From the NCBI GenBank assembly GCA_000469685.2, contig LS997563.1, positions 865,369-929,368 on the forward strand: DNA of 64,000 bases. The letters run 5' to 3'. A program made the position numbers and the translations under genes. Positions within the stretch are counted from its first letter, which is position 1, and every line of letters begins with the position of its first letter. Of the stretch, positions 22,163 to 32,879 are shown one piece after another. A model generated the notes under the pieces. The model was not told where the DNA came from and made no database searches. It saw only the letters and a list, made by a program, of their open reading frames with translations. The stretch comes from Haemonchus contortus. Its lineage: Eukaryota > Nematoda > Chromadorea > Rhabditida > Trichostrongylidae.

Positions 22163-22405
22163 TACATTCGTGCGATTTGAACTGCGCGCGGCAAATTGCG
22201 AGGCGAAATTCATAGCTATTTTGACGACTTCAGCGCCCTTCATTGTGGCCCAAATTTCAAGTAGCGTAGATTAGTAGTATCAGCTGACTCTACTTAACTA
22301 ATCTGTTACAAGTTTGTGCTCCAATAATAGGCCCTAGAGTCGTTCGAATCGCCACGAATTTTGCAGAGCAATTTGCCGTGCGCAGTTGGAATCGCACGAA
22401 TGTAC
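22163..22405. repeat. P243 palindromic MITE, copy a
   Basis: A 243-bp near-palindrome. The left arm GTACATTCGTGCGATT... and GGCAAATTGCG are mirrored by CGCAATTTGCCG-like words and ...AATCGCACGAATGTAC. The centre is GTAGATTAGTAGTATCAGCTGA. Copies b, c and d have the same length within 1 bp and the same centre. Confidence 0.75.
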
Positions 22406-22454
22406 ACACACCCAATACTCGAGTGTCTTTGCCCAATGTCTTTTTTCTCTAATA

Positions 22455-23230
22455 TATATGTACCAGTCGGCTCGCCCGGCTGACGCCGGGCTCCCCTCCT
22501 TCCCATACTGAAATGGCCTTTTTTCAAATTTGAAGGCTTTGGTAGATAAGAAAACGAGCTATTCATTCCCCGCTAAACACAAACAACCAGCTCAATTCAT
22601 GCATGCCCCGTCCGCCCATGAACAACACTCCTTAGGTTCTGTGTGTTTGAGTAATTCGATTTATTTCCACTTATTCAACCTTGGTTTCAAAAATTTGCTT
22701 CAATTCTGAATTATCATTATCATTTTTTTGTCCACTCCTCGACTCCTGTGAGCGGCGTAACAATAGTGCTACTAATTCGTGGTCAACCGACGGTTTGCGA
22801 CGGATTAATCCTGTCCTCCTACGAAATTTGAACTTCCTATGGCCACGGGGACATGAGTTGTGAATTTCTGCTCGAACCCCGCCCATTGTTGACGGACCCT
22901 GGTTTTGCTACCCACCATGAGTGTTCTTATCTCGCCGCCTATACTCGTTCCAACTATGAACTTTCCAGGTCCACTGGGACACGAGTTATGATTTTCCAAA
23001 ATGTTTTCATAAAGCGTTGCATTTTTGGAGAACGCCCCGCCCATCGTAGGTGGGTCTCCTTAGTTTGATCTAACTCACCATTGCACACCTCTAGCTACCT
23101 TTACAGCCCAATTTTGAAGCCGTCTCGTGACTAAATTTGAAACCATGGTCCTCGGTTCAGTTCATTTCGATGCACGCCACGCCCACTGTGGGCGGGGCTC
23201 CGCCAGGGTGGCAGACCTCTTTAAATTGTT
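22455..23230 (-). repeat. Dispersed repeat DR1, inverted copy
   Basis: Reading on the minus strand: GCTCCGCCCACAGTGGGCG, GGTGTGCAATGGTGAG, GGGCGGGGCGTTCTCC, ATGCAACGCTTTATGAAAAC, then GGACCTGGAAAGTTCATAG and AGCCGGGCGAGCCGACTGG near 22470. It includes GGTCAACCGACGGTTTGCGA (22781), also present at the hairpin near 34168. Confidence 0.65.
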
Positions 23231-24468
23231 CCGCTGCTTCAAACTGCAATTATCGTATCCAGTCCGCCCACTCTATAAACGATAGGGGTGTGGTGCAGTA
23301 GGATCAAAATTGTCGCTTGGCGGCGACAGGGACACCGCGTACAAGAGAAGAAATACATGAACAAAAGAACTAACGGTAGAATCATTCCTGAAGTAACGAT
23401 CGCATATCGATCGAGCTGTATGAAGAACGCTAGAGCTGTAATAACGACGAAGCGAATTTACCGCAGCAACCGTATGCGGCGAATCGTTTACATAGAACCG
23501 ATCCATTAGAGGGACTTTAACGTCCCGTGAACGTGTGATACAGTTACCCTTTAGTGCCGCACCCAAATACATTCGTGGGACGATTAAATCCGTCTTGTAC
23601 CCCAACTATAGGGCCCTTCTTTGTTACTTGCTCTGCTTTTCTGCATTGTTCTAATTGTTTTCTCTATTTTTTCCCTGTTTTCGTGTTCTCATTATTCAAT
23701 GGTAAATGATCAATAGAGGCTTCACAAGGAGAATAAGATTTAACACGGAAAAACTATGCTATCAAACCATCCTTCATAAATTTGACTCACACATTGCCTG
23801 CTCCAATCAACAATCATGTTTCTGCGATTCGCGGCAGGTGCGACGAGCGCGACGAGCTATTCCGGGGAAGTGTTCCACACTGTGTGGTGGCGCAGTGCTT
23901 TAGTCGTTTTCTATTCTTCTCTTCGTTAGGTGTCTCTCCTCGAGGGGCATGGAGCGAGGCCGGAAGAACTCGTCCTCCCTCGTTGCCTATTACTGTTAAC
24001 GGTACCATATAATACATAGCGAACGCTACAACTTGTCGGATCAGATTGGTTCTTTGTTACTGCAGATCTTTGAGCGATTTCGTTGATCTCGGTATTCACT
24101 CATATAAAAAAAACTAGCTAATAGGTGTAAAGTTCTGATCTGCAATGCCACATAGATCTTTAACAGTGTAGAGACTCTATGCAGTTATTTTATCGTTATT
24201 GTGACAAAGATCAGATCTTTACCTCTCTCAGAGTGCTTTATCTGATCAACCAGCGTTAACTTTTATCGTGCTACAACACACTGATCATTTCCTAAACCTT
24301 CCCTCTTCATTTATCATTTCAAATTATGAAGTCTTCGTAGTTAAATGAAGTATCTCTTTCCAACCCATTTTTGACTGCTTACCCGTTCGCATGCCCTCTC
24401 TTGAGGAGAGAGCTGTGTGGAGGAGAGTACGGACGACGAGCAAACACGCCCCCCTTCAGCGGGGGACG

Positions 24469-24711
24469 GTCAAGTCGTGCGTCCGAGGTCGCGCGCGGCA
24501 AACTGCGCGGCGAATTCATACCTATTCTGACGACTTCAGCGCCTATATTTGGGCCCAATTTTGAAGTACAGTAGAATAGTAGGATCAGCTGACCTCACTA
24601 ATCTACCCTACTTCAGTTTTTAGCCCCAATGATAGGCGCCGGAGTCGTCCAAATTCGCCACGAACTTCGCCGCGCAATTTGCCGCGCGCACCCTCGGACG
24701 CACGACTTGAC
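24469..24711. repeat. P243 palindromic MITE, copy b
   Basis: Ends GTCAAGTCGTGCGTCCGAGG and its inverse CCTCGGACGCACGACTTGAC. Inner words GCGCGGCAAACTGCGCGGCG and CCGCGCAATTTGCCGCGCGC are inverted. The centre is TAGTAGGATCAGCTGA. Outside it, CTTGAGGAGA... and ...TCTCCTCAAG continue a weaker palindrome, so the element may extend to about 24401-24773. Confidence 0.75.
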
Positions 24712-25058
24712 ACCCCCCCCCCCCCTTCAGCTGGTAGACACAGCACGCTGAGGCGGCTTCTCCTCAAGAAAGATTTGGGTTGGCACCAGCCCTGTAACAT
24801 TGTGTTTTATCTTGGTACGCAATTCCAGTCCGCTGCGGCGAGTAGAAATAAACGTGAGCCGACTCTCGTGATTGTTGCGGTTCCTTTGATTGTTTCAATG
24901 GATTACAAAAAAATTGTAGCTTGCGACTTGGAATTTCATACTTATTGCTACGGAAGTATGATGCAGGTCCCTGATATAACGAGACTTCTCGACAGGCGGA
25001 TTCGAGTCCCGTGAATGTATTACACAGTAACACGAACACACCCTCAAGCGACTCCAAA

Positions 25059-25196
25059 GGCTGCTTTCATAGTCCGCCGGCCGAGGGCGGCGTTTGGCCC
25101 TTGTTTACAACTGAATCTTGATCGATACCGCGGGACGAGTAGTCCTGCCGCCGGCTCGCGCACTTGTGGGCCGGCCGGCGGACTATACAAGCAGCC
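25059..25196. repeat. HP-family foldback element (138 bp)
   Basis: Ends GGCTGCTTTCATAGTCCGCC and GGCGGACTATACAAGCAGCC. AAA stands at both flanks (possible 3-bp target duplication). The core includes GAATCTTGATCGATACCGC, which is also present in the 60736 copy, the only clear internal sequence shared between HP copies. Confidence 0.75.
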
Positions 25197-26016
25197 AAAC
25201 CTCTGCCACATATACGACATAAAAAAGGTACCCTGGGTGAGGCCCACGGAGTGAGTGATGGTGCATAGAAGTGTTTCTGTATCGCACGCTCACGGGACCT
25301 CAGATCTGACTTAAGACTTCTCGACACGGCCCAGCTCGGCATCCGATGGGGTGTTGCCCATTCATTCCGGCTCCGTCATCGTGAGGCCTCCATCCTCCCG
25401 ACTTACGATAATGAAAAAACGATAAAGGGATTTCTTTTTTTTCAGATGCTTCAGTTTGCTAGGTCGAGATTAGTAGTTTTAGACCCTTTAAGTCTTCATA
25501 ATACGCATAGGTCTCAATGTCGCGGTTTCAGCGCGAACTAGGACCTAATTCTTGGTCAAGCATTGCGTAAGGTCGTTGGTAGCACTTGCTATGTGTTTTC
25601 CGTCCTGTTGTAATGTCTAAAATTAGGTCACAAATGCTGTGTGCCACGAAGGCAGTTTTTATACACTATATCAATTCGTGTGAGTGTTACCACAGCACCC
25701 AGGCTTCATATGGTTTGACCTTTTCTGTGTTTTCCTACATACTGTTGAGCCTAACACATTTCTAGAGTCGTGGAACAAATTTCAAAGGACCTAGGGCAAC
25801 GTCTGCGCTGCCGCTGACGGATCTGTTCACCGGAAAACAACGTGCTCCAGCGCAAAGGCCGTCAGAGCGGCGCGGACGTCAACCAACAGACAAATGTCCA
25901 GCGCTGTCAACGTGTATTTGGCAACGCTGCTTTCAACGTACGTCGTTGAACTCTAGGAGTTTCCTTGGTTTCAAAGTCATTTCCTCCGCTGAAACCACAA
26001 GCTGTGGAGGTTTTTC

Positions 26017-27547
26017 ATGCGCTTCTCGTCATTGCTTCGAATAATTATTCGAGGTCCCAAAGGTCAATCTGTTTGGAGAGAAGTCACTGAGCTACGTCTT
26101 CCGAAAGGAGGGAAAAAACTTTCGTTTAAGCAGGTAAATGCTTTTCTAGCGTTTTATCGTGTACCTGAGAAATTTTTCCTGCGTGGCAGGAGATCTATTT
26201 TTGTTTCGTGTTTCGCGCCCCGTATGTGCGCTGCGATGCGGTAGGAGAGTTTTGTGCAACGACAGACTGTTATTTCTCAACACAAACAGCACAACACATG
26301 ATATAGACATTATGATGGAGGTACTGACGCTGCCACACATAAAAATAGTTGCTAGACCATTGGTAAACAGCCTGTTTTGAATTTTGATTTACACTGAAAG
26401 GCGAATCATATTCTTTTCTGGAAATCAAAAAACACTGGTTCTTCCACTGAACACTAATGAATTAAGATATCCAACGTCGTTAGATTTGGTGTTGTTATTC
26501 CTTCCATTATGTAATGTTCTCGTATTCCGCTCATCGATTTATACTTAGCCATTGCACAACCGTGTCATCTACAAGAATGGTGGTCATATTCTGAAAAAAA
26601 GTAAACCTCAAGATAATGGCCCCAGCAGATCATCCTTTCCATGGTTCCAATCAGTGCATTTCGGGCTTTACGAGTGCCTCCTCATAGGATTTGTCATGTT
26701 TCCGTATAGTGTTTATGTTTATGATTCTATTCCATTTACGTTCGAAGAACCAGGCTGTACACCAAGTCACCGTATGGGGCTAACAAGAAGACCAGTGCGT
26801 CTATGTTCAAAGCAAGTCCTGAGAATAACTCTGGTGATGTCTTTAGTTTCAATTAATGAGGTGTAAAAACGAGTATGAAAGTCTAATCGGGACAGTATGT
26901 GTTTACTCGGGTAGTAGTCCAAAAAAGGGGTTCGCAGTTTTTGATGCATATCAACGGTACTCCACTCTTAAACATGCCAGTGCTTCCAAATTATCCAGTG
27001 GCGCTGCTTTTGCGTTATATTTCGAAAAACACAGCAATCTGTGTGCGATTGGCTTACATTGTTCGAAACCTCTGACGTATTTACACTGAATTATGCCTTA
27101 TGTGGAAGCATTTTAAAACAACTTTCTCGTCCCCTTTTGCAGTATTACCGTGGAACACGCGTTCGGTTCTTCCTTTTGTCGTTGACTTTTAGTGTATTTT
27201 GAGTTTTTACTTAGTGAATTTTTAGGAAATGTTCAGCACAATAAGGCGTTTTTTAGAATTCTCTTCTCGTCTTCACAGGTTTCCTGTTCCTGTTCGGCTA
27301 TTGCTGTATTCAGGAAGAAGTGAATCCCGATTCCAAGTGGGCAGGTGATTATTGAAGTTTCTACGCTTCTACCCTTCGAGTTTATGATTCATTTGCATTG
27401 AAGTTTTCCTTTCTTTCTGAATATATTACAGAATTTTATCGAACTCTAACCGAAGAGCCTTTCAAATGGTTGGAGAAGGACAAGACAGCGGAGATAAGGC
27501 CAACCCCAAGCCTCTCCTCCCATCTGAGGCATGTTCATCAGTGGTAG
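26017..27547 (+). CDS. Small protein, possible single-pass mitochondrial membrane protein
   Basis: Four exons join in frame: 26017-26133, 26549-26600, 27279-27344 and 27432-27547 (TAG), giving 116 residues. Splice sites are AAGCAG|GTAAAT, ACTTAG|CCA, AAAAA|GTAAAC, TTCACAG|GTT, GGCAG|GTGATT and ATTACAG|AAT. The N-terminus MRFSSLLRIIIRGPKG is basic with aliphatic residues, like a mitochondrial presequence. After a Lys-rich stretch (GHILKK) comes a short hydrophobic segment SFLFLFGYCCI, then a charged soluble tail containing NPDSKWAEFYRTLTEEPFKW. Phase agreement over four exons argues for a real gene. The family is not recognised. The layout (presequence, one short span, acidic-aromatic tail) resembles small accessory subunits of respiratory complexes, but that is only an analogy. 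Confidence 0.5.
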
Positions 27548-28008
27548 TTCTGGAATTCGTTTGATTCACTTCAAATGCCCTTAGAACGGAAGAGGGCTGC
27601 TTTCGCTGCAGAAAAGTTCATCTGTTCCGCGTATTCATTGCAATCCATCTTGCAATTTATACTTGTTTCACCTATTTTTCAAAACCTTGGGCAGATCCCG
27701 CTGATCATTCAACTTTTATTGCGTGCGCTGCTGCTAAGTTCCCAATTGCCCGGAAATCAGGCGCAATACCATTGAGCAGCGGAGGTTTTTCTTTCAGAAA
27801 GCGACTCCTCCCACTGTTGGCCCTGGGTCCTCCTTACTTTCTTTCCTTTTTCTTCTTATTGTATTTATACTGTATAGGTTCTGAACTCGTTAAGTTCGTT
27901 GGTTTCGGCGTAGGTTACATAGTTTCTACGGGTACAAAGGCTAGTATGAATGAGCTCTGCTTGAAAATTCCATCAGCATTGCTCAATCTGGCCAATTTGC
28001 GCTTCTAA
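27548..28008. other. Intergenic or first intron of glyoxalase gene, nothing identified
   Basis: The first coding exon of the glyoxalase gene should lie in or beyond this interval, but no ATG-containing segment ending in a phase-0 donor could be chosen. Open frames here have no recognisable content. Confidence 0.35.
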
Positions 28009-28573
28009 CAAGGAAGGTCTTTCAGGGCGTGGGACGCTTTTTGAAAATGGTTTTTTGCATGGTGTAGGGGCATGAGCACTGAGTATATAACTATGGTTCA
28101 TTTCCGCTAAATGGCCTTTTGAATGCCAAAAAAAGGGTGAAAAAGATTTTCCAGAAGTTGCCGTTTCAACCCACTGAACGTCCTTCGTTTCAGCCATGGC
28201 GTCGACTGTCCGCACAGTAGAAGGGGCCAGTGGAGGCGACAATGAAAATAACGTGAAGGTAGCCAAAAAAGGGAACGACAAGTTGAAAAGTGCTGGGAAG
28301 TTTCATATAGGCTCTCCACGGTTGACCTGCTGGCAGCGACGGATGGTCTGGTGGATAGCGATGTGGACTTCGAGGACGGACGACTAGGACGGGTTGGTGG
28401 TTCGGGTTCCTGAGCCTTTGCCATTTTTGCATTTTATGCCGCCACCTCCAGATTGGCTCCATATTGCACCAGGGCCAAAGCAAGTGCCTGACATAACCTC
28501 TCCAAGCCGTTAGAAAATGTTGTGTGGAGCGCCATCAGTGGAGGAGCTTCCAGGCTTCACACCCCCAGGAGTA
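28009..28573 (-). pseudogene. Ankyrin-repeat gene fragment, left inverted arm
   Basis: On the minus strand this reads VQYGANLEVAA, an ankyrin-repeat end, preceded by PLMAL and followed by a TAA and a Pro/Ser-rich tail (KAQEPEPPTRPSRPSSKSTS). The same sequence, including the TAA after LEVAA, occurs inverted at 29372-29958. The stop therefore predates the duplication. No intact reading frame remains. Confidence 0.6.
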
Positions 28574-29371
28574 TAGAGGTGTCTTCTAATTTAACACTAT
28601 ATAAGTGTTGTAATGGGGGTCCAAACCCTATAATATGATTCCTATCCGATGGAAGATGTCCTCGACCTCGTACGTCAGTGCAAATACAACACTTTTCACG
28701 ATTCCGACCTTCCTCTGGGCTTCCACGGCGGACTCCTGTGGGAAAACGAATCAGACTCTTTTTCAACTTGTCTTCTTGCTGAAGCATCCATAGACATTAG
28801 GCTTGATATAAAAAGCTATCAGCTCTGAAGGAAATCATTCTAGCGCCGGATGACTATATTAATGACTAGATGAAGGGTTTGGGCGATACCCGTCTTCAAC
28901 CTACGATCCTCTATCTCCGCGTCCTGCTATGAGGGGCTGGCAGGACACGATCAAGAAGGACATTGCTGAAGTCGAGGAGACTGCAGAAGGTGAGTGACTG
29001 ATCGTGAGGAGAGAAGGAATTGGAGATGACCAACCAGAACAGTGGACAGAAAACCTCCAACGGAGCGGTCAGCTAGGGTAAAAGACGGTGAAATCATCGA
29101 AATTAGATGAGCCTTTCATCAGTTTTGAAGAAGTTTGGTCGAAACAAAACAACAATCAAACCATTACTGTCCAAATCATTCAAAGAATTGTAGGGACTGT
29201 GCAATGTCCAAACAATGTCCAAGGACCAGGTGATGTGATATCGAATTTTTCGACTACCAAAATGATATCATACCATTTTATCAACATTTTTCCAAGTGAA
29301 TGTGCTCTTGATGTGGGAGAAAATGATGAAAAAACTATGTGAGGAAGTTGGGGGGGGGGGAGGGGAAGGGG
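28574..29371. other. Spacer of the inverted repeat with a LINE-like tail
   Basis: This 0.8-kb spacer between the ankyrin arms contains a + strand stretch at about 28905-28990 reading SPRPAMRGWQDTIKKDIAEV. It resembles the C-terminal end of RTE-type LINE polymerases (RPxxRWxDxI pattern). A minus-strand open segment at 28557-28787 has a CCICTD motif and was not recognised. Confidence 0.35.
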
Positions 29372-29958
29372 ACTCCTGGGGTGTCCTCCACTGATAGCGC
29401 TCCGCACAACAAATTCTAACGGCTTGTAGAGGTTATGTGCCTGGCTGGTCCTGGTCACGACCATGACCAGTCAGGCACTTGCTTTGGCCCTGGTGCAATA
29501 TGGAGCCAATCTGGAGGTGGCGGCATAAAATGCAAAAACGGCAAAGGCTAAGGAACCCGAACCACCAACCCGTCCTAGTCGTCCGTCCTCGAAGTCCACA
29601 TCGCTATCCACCAGACCATCCGTCGCTGCCAGCAGCTCAACCGTGGAGAGCCTATATGAAACTTCCCCGCACTTTTCAACATGTGGGTCCCTTTTTTGGC
29701 TACCTTTCACGTTATTTTCAATGTCGCCTCCACTGGCCCCTTCTACTGTGCGGACAGTCGACGCCATGGCTGAAACGAAGGACGTTTAGTGGGTTGAAAC
29801 GGCAACTTCTGGAAAAATCTTTTTCACCCTTTTTTTGGCATTCGGAAGGCCATTTAGCGGAAATGGACCATAGTTATATACTCAGTGTTCATGCCCCTAC
29901 ACCATGCAAAAAACCATTTTCAAAAAGCGTCCTACGCCCTGAAAGACCTTCCTTGCAA
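29372..29958 (+). pseudogene. Ankyrin-repeat gene fragment, right inverted arm
   Basis: Mirror copy of 28009-28573. It carries the same ankyrin end (VQYGANLEVAA, then TAA) and Ser/Pro-rich tail on the + strand. It differs by small substitutions and an extra roughly 30-bp GGTCCTGGTCACGACCATGACC segment near 29445. The distal end lies 28 bp before the first recognised glyoxalase exon. Confidence 0.6.
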
Positions 29959-29985
29959 GTGTAATTGCAGTTACAATATATTCAG

Positions 29986-32879
29986 GTAGCTGAGCTCATT
30001 GGTGAACCAGCTCCAGAAACGGAAGGGTTCTATTTTCAACAGACAATGCTTCGTATCAAAGATCCAAGAAAGTCTCTTCCTTTCTACACTAAGGTGCTTG
30101 GAATGAGGTGAGTGTTAGATCCATTCTAATTCGTCTTTTTTTTACAGTGCCTTAGACAATTTACTAATTTTAAGCTTTTCATTCGAGTACTTCTGTGCAT
30201 TCGGTTTTACTTTCACTGGAGTGTTCTCCAGAGTGGTGAGGTAGAGAAACGATTCAAGTGGCCATTATTATTTTATTATTTATTATTTTAAGGCAGCGCT
30301 TTAGAAAAAAAAAACCAAGCACAGCATCCGCTGAGAAAATAGTAGTTTTTTTTATTGGGTTGTCCGAAAAGTTCCCGCCGATTTTTGATTCATCTTTGAA
30401 TGAAAATTCCTAGAAGAGGAAATCCATTGATTGAACAATGTATCCTCTATTCTGTTCAGTAAGGATTCGCCCTGTAGGTTACAGTTCCCCTCTTCCATAG
30501 AAGGTTCCAGACTTAAAAACGAAAAATCCACTCAGGTGCTTTTTGCAGTCCTCAAGCGAATTGAACGATTTTCCATTCAGGGAATTTTGCAGAAACCGAA
30601 CAAGTGGTATTCTGATGGTGCTATGTCTGGACTATGTGGGGGTATGGTAAGACATCCCACCCGAGCTTTAGCAACTTTTGACGAGTTTCCAAAAATACGT
30701 GTGGTCTGGAGATACCCTGTTGGAAGATTACGCCCTCACAATTGGCCACTTCGGATCGCTTTGGTCTATCGCTACCTCCATATTTTCTAGCTAATTATAG
30801 TACCTTTCCTAAGTTATCTTTTGATTGAGCGACAACAGCTCATGGTAAGTGATTTCCCTGAAATCCCATCAGCAACTCGGCATGGTCATCCGCACCTGGA
30901 ATTTGACTTTTGCAGCGGTCTGTGACGGCTCACCAAGGGCTGCACGATCGTTTCCGCTCCTCATTGCTAAACACAATCCGATCTTCGTCCCTCGTGCTCA
31001 TGCGTGTCAAAAACGGCTCATTTTTATTTCGTTCGAGCAACGAGTCGAACATGGAGGCGCGGTCCATCGCATTGCGCTCGCTCCTTCCGTGAGATATCTA
31101 AACATCAAGGCGCTTAATAAAACCAAGCGTTTGCAGGTGACCATGGATGGTTAATTTCGAAACACTAAGCCCTTGTCCTACTCCACGAGCAGTGATGTGC
31201 CGATTTGCTTCGGTTAACATTTTGAGTTGATCGTTTACACTGATGATAGTTTCCCTAAGGGTTGCCGGTCTTCGAAGGCAAATTCACACTGTTTGGATTC
31301 CACAAACTAGTCATGTACTGTACGTTCCTCTAGGGCATGGTCTACGCAAACGTCATATATCTTTCATGCGGCTTGAGCCGCATTCTAGGCCTTGCGGTAG
31401 AAGAAATATGTACTTCAGATGTCAAAAATGCGCGCAGTGGTTCTCCATTTTCATACGAGTCCTGTACAGAAAAACTTCGACAAATGTTGACAGAATCTTG
31501 ACAGGAATATAGAGGAGGATCTACTCTTTCAAAAAACATATAACTTTATTAGGTTGGGTCCTGATCTTTTGTACAACGGTTCATAAATCCGGGGTGTCAA
31601 AAACGGCGGGAACTTTTCGGACAACCCAATAAATGAATAGGAAATCGCAACAGGAAGCAGAAACCAGGATAGTGGCATATTTTGGCGGGATTTGGTAGGG
31701 TGGAAATTATTTCAACTATTCTCTGTTGCCTTCTGGGACGCTAACAGTTATACAATGATCGTCGCTGCGGTGCATTGATGATATATTCGTCCCACGCGGT
31801 GATATATGGGCTTACTCTCCCTCCAGCGTGCAAGTTTATGCTAATGTGCTTCATTTCTGATAAGGAGTTGTAATGTAACTGTCACATTTCAAGTAACTGC
31901 CTCAACTTAACTTTCAACACGCTTATAGTGTTCGCTAAAGAAAGGATGACTGACATGACTAATTGTAAGAGCTGTAGCACTATTACTCCAATAACTTCGA
32001 GTAATGCAAATGCGAATTTAATTACCGATCAAATCCAAAACATCATGCAAAGATAAGCTAATTATTGCTATCCTCGAGCTACCAGGCGCTGTTCTATTCT
32101 TAGGGTAGGAGGAAAGGCAGAAAATTCGTTGTAGAGCAAATAATATGTATATGCATTATCGCTGGGCTCTTGCTGCGGAAGCGTTATTTTTCCATTTCGA
32201 GCTGACACTTGCCTACGTTAATAAATTTCTGCCGCTCCCATAGATATTGTAAGGCTCATCTACAGATTTTAGTTTCCTTATTTGTGAACATAGTTCTGTT
32301 ACGATTGAAAAAAAACCGAATAAGATACGTCATGATGGGCTTGTTCAGATTGCTCAAGCAAATGGATTTCTCTGGGGGTCAGTTTTCGTTGTACTTCATG
32401 GGCTACAGAAAAGCTGATGAAATTCCTCAAGACGAAGTGGAAAGGAACCGCTTTGCACTTTCGGCCTTGGCTACCATTGAGCTGACTCAGTATGTTTTGA
32501 AATTCTTTGCTTTCTACTCTTTACAAACCAAAACCCTAGGGGAGGCGATTAGTTAGCTGTGTCTTAGTTGTTGTTTTACAGCAATTGGGGAACAGAAAAT
32601 CAGCCTGAGTTCAGCTACCATAACGGTAACAAGGAACCAAGAGGGTTTGGTTGGTCTTTTTTGATCCCTAAAGCATGTCGTCCTGAGTAGAGATTAAAAT
32701 CGAGTTTAGGTCACATTGGAATTGTTGTGCCAGACGTTGACAAGGCTTGCGAGCGTTTCGAGAAAATGGGCGTGAAGTTTGTGAAGAAACCGCAGGACGG
32801 GTCAATGAAAGGGCTTGCGTTCATTCAAGATCCAGATGGCTACTGGATCGAAATTTTTAATCCAAAAAATGTTTGCTGA
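29986..32879 (+). CDS. GLO1: Lactoylglutathione lyase (glyoxalase I), first exon missing
   Basis: Exons 29986-30107, 32349-32489, 32582-32649 and 32710-32879 (TGA) encode 166 residues that align from end to end with animal glyoxalase I. The enzyme isomerises the methylglyoxal-glutathione hemithioacetal to S-D-lactoylglutathione in the cytosol. All four metal ligands of the family are present: Gln in [13 protein letters not shown], Glu in ATIELTHNWGTE, His in [12 protein letters not shown] and Glu in GYWIEIFNP. The family words [12 protein letters not shown] and [12 protein letters not shown] are intact. The first listed exon starts in phase 0 with VAELIGEP and has an in-frame TAA upstream, so the initiator exon lies further left, possibly beyond the ankyrin inverted repeat. 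Intron 1 listed here is 2.2 kb because it holds a dead mariner. AATAAA follows at 32993. Confidence 0.93.
30355..31629 (-). mobile_element. Mariner (cecropia-like), decayed, in glyoxalase intron
   Basis: Ends TTGGGTTGTCCGAAAAGTTC and the inverse GAACTTTTCGGACAACCCAA, each flanked by TA (30353-30354 and 31630-31631). The element is 1275 bp. The transposase is on the minus strand: near 31090-30950 it reads [20 protein letters not shown], matching the LLxRNKxEPFLxRxxTGDE block with the first catalytic Asp. It is broken by frameshifts and stops elsewhere. Confidence 0.88.

Larger units (their letters stand above)
19351..26016. other. Repeat-rich gene desert
   Basis: No splice-supported gene was found in 6.7 kb. 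It contains DR1 copies (+ at 20195, - at 22455-23230), HP-family hairpins (20547, 20772, 25059), two 243-bp palindromes (22163, 24469), a C homopolymer near 24716, and several GC-rich patches with GATACGCGGT/TGCGGC words also seen near 40670. Segments 21060-22080 and 25380-25980 contain nothing I could classify. Confidence 0.45.

Noticed and set aside
28107..28483. Alternative long minus frames (for example with WRWRHKMQK) in the ankyrin arms
   Set aside because: They are shifted frames of the ankyrin fragment; the frame with VQYGANLEVAA is the meaningful one.
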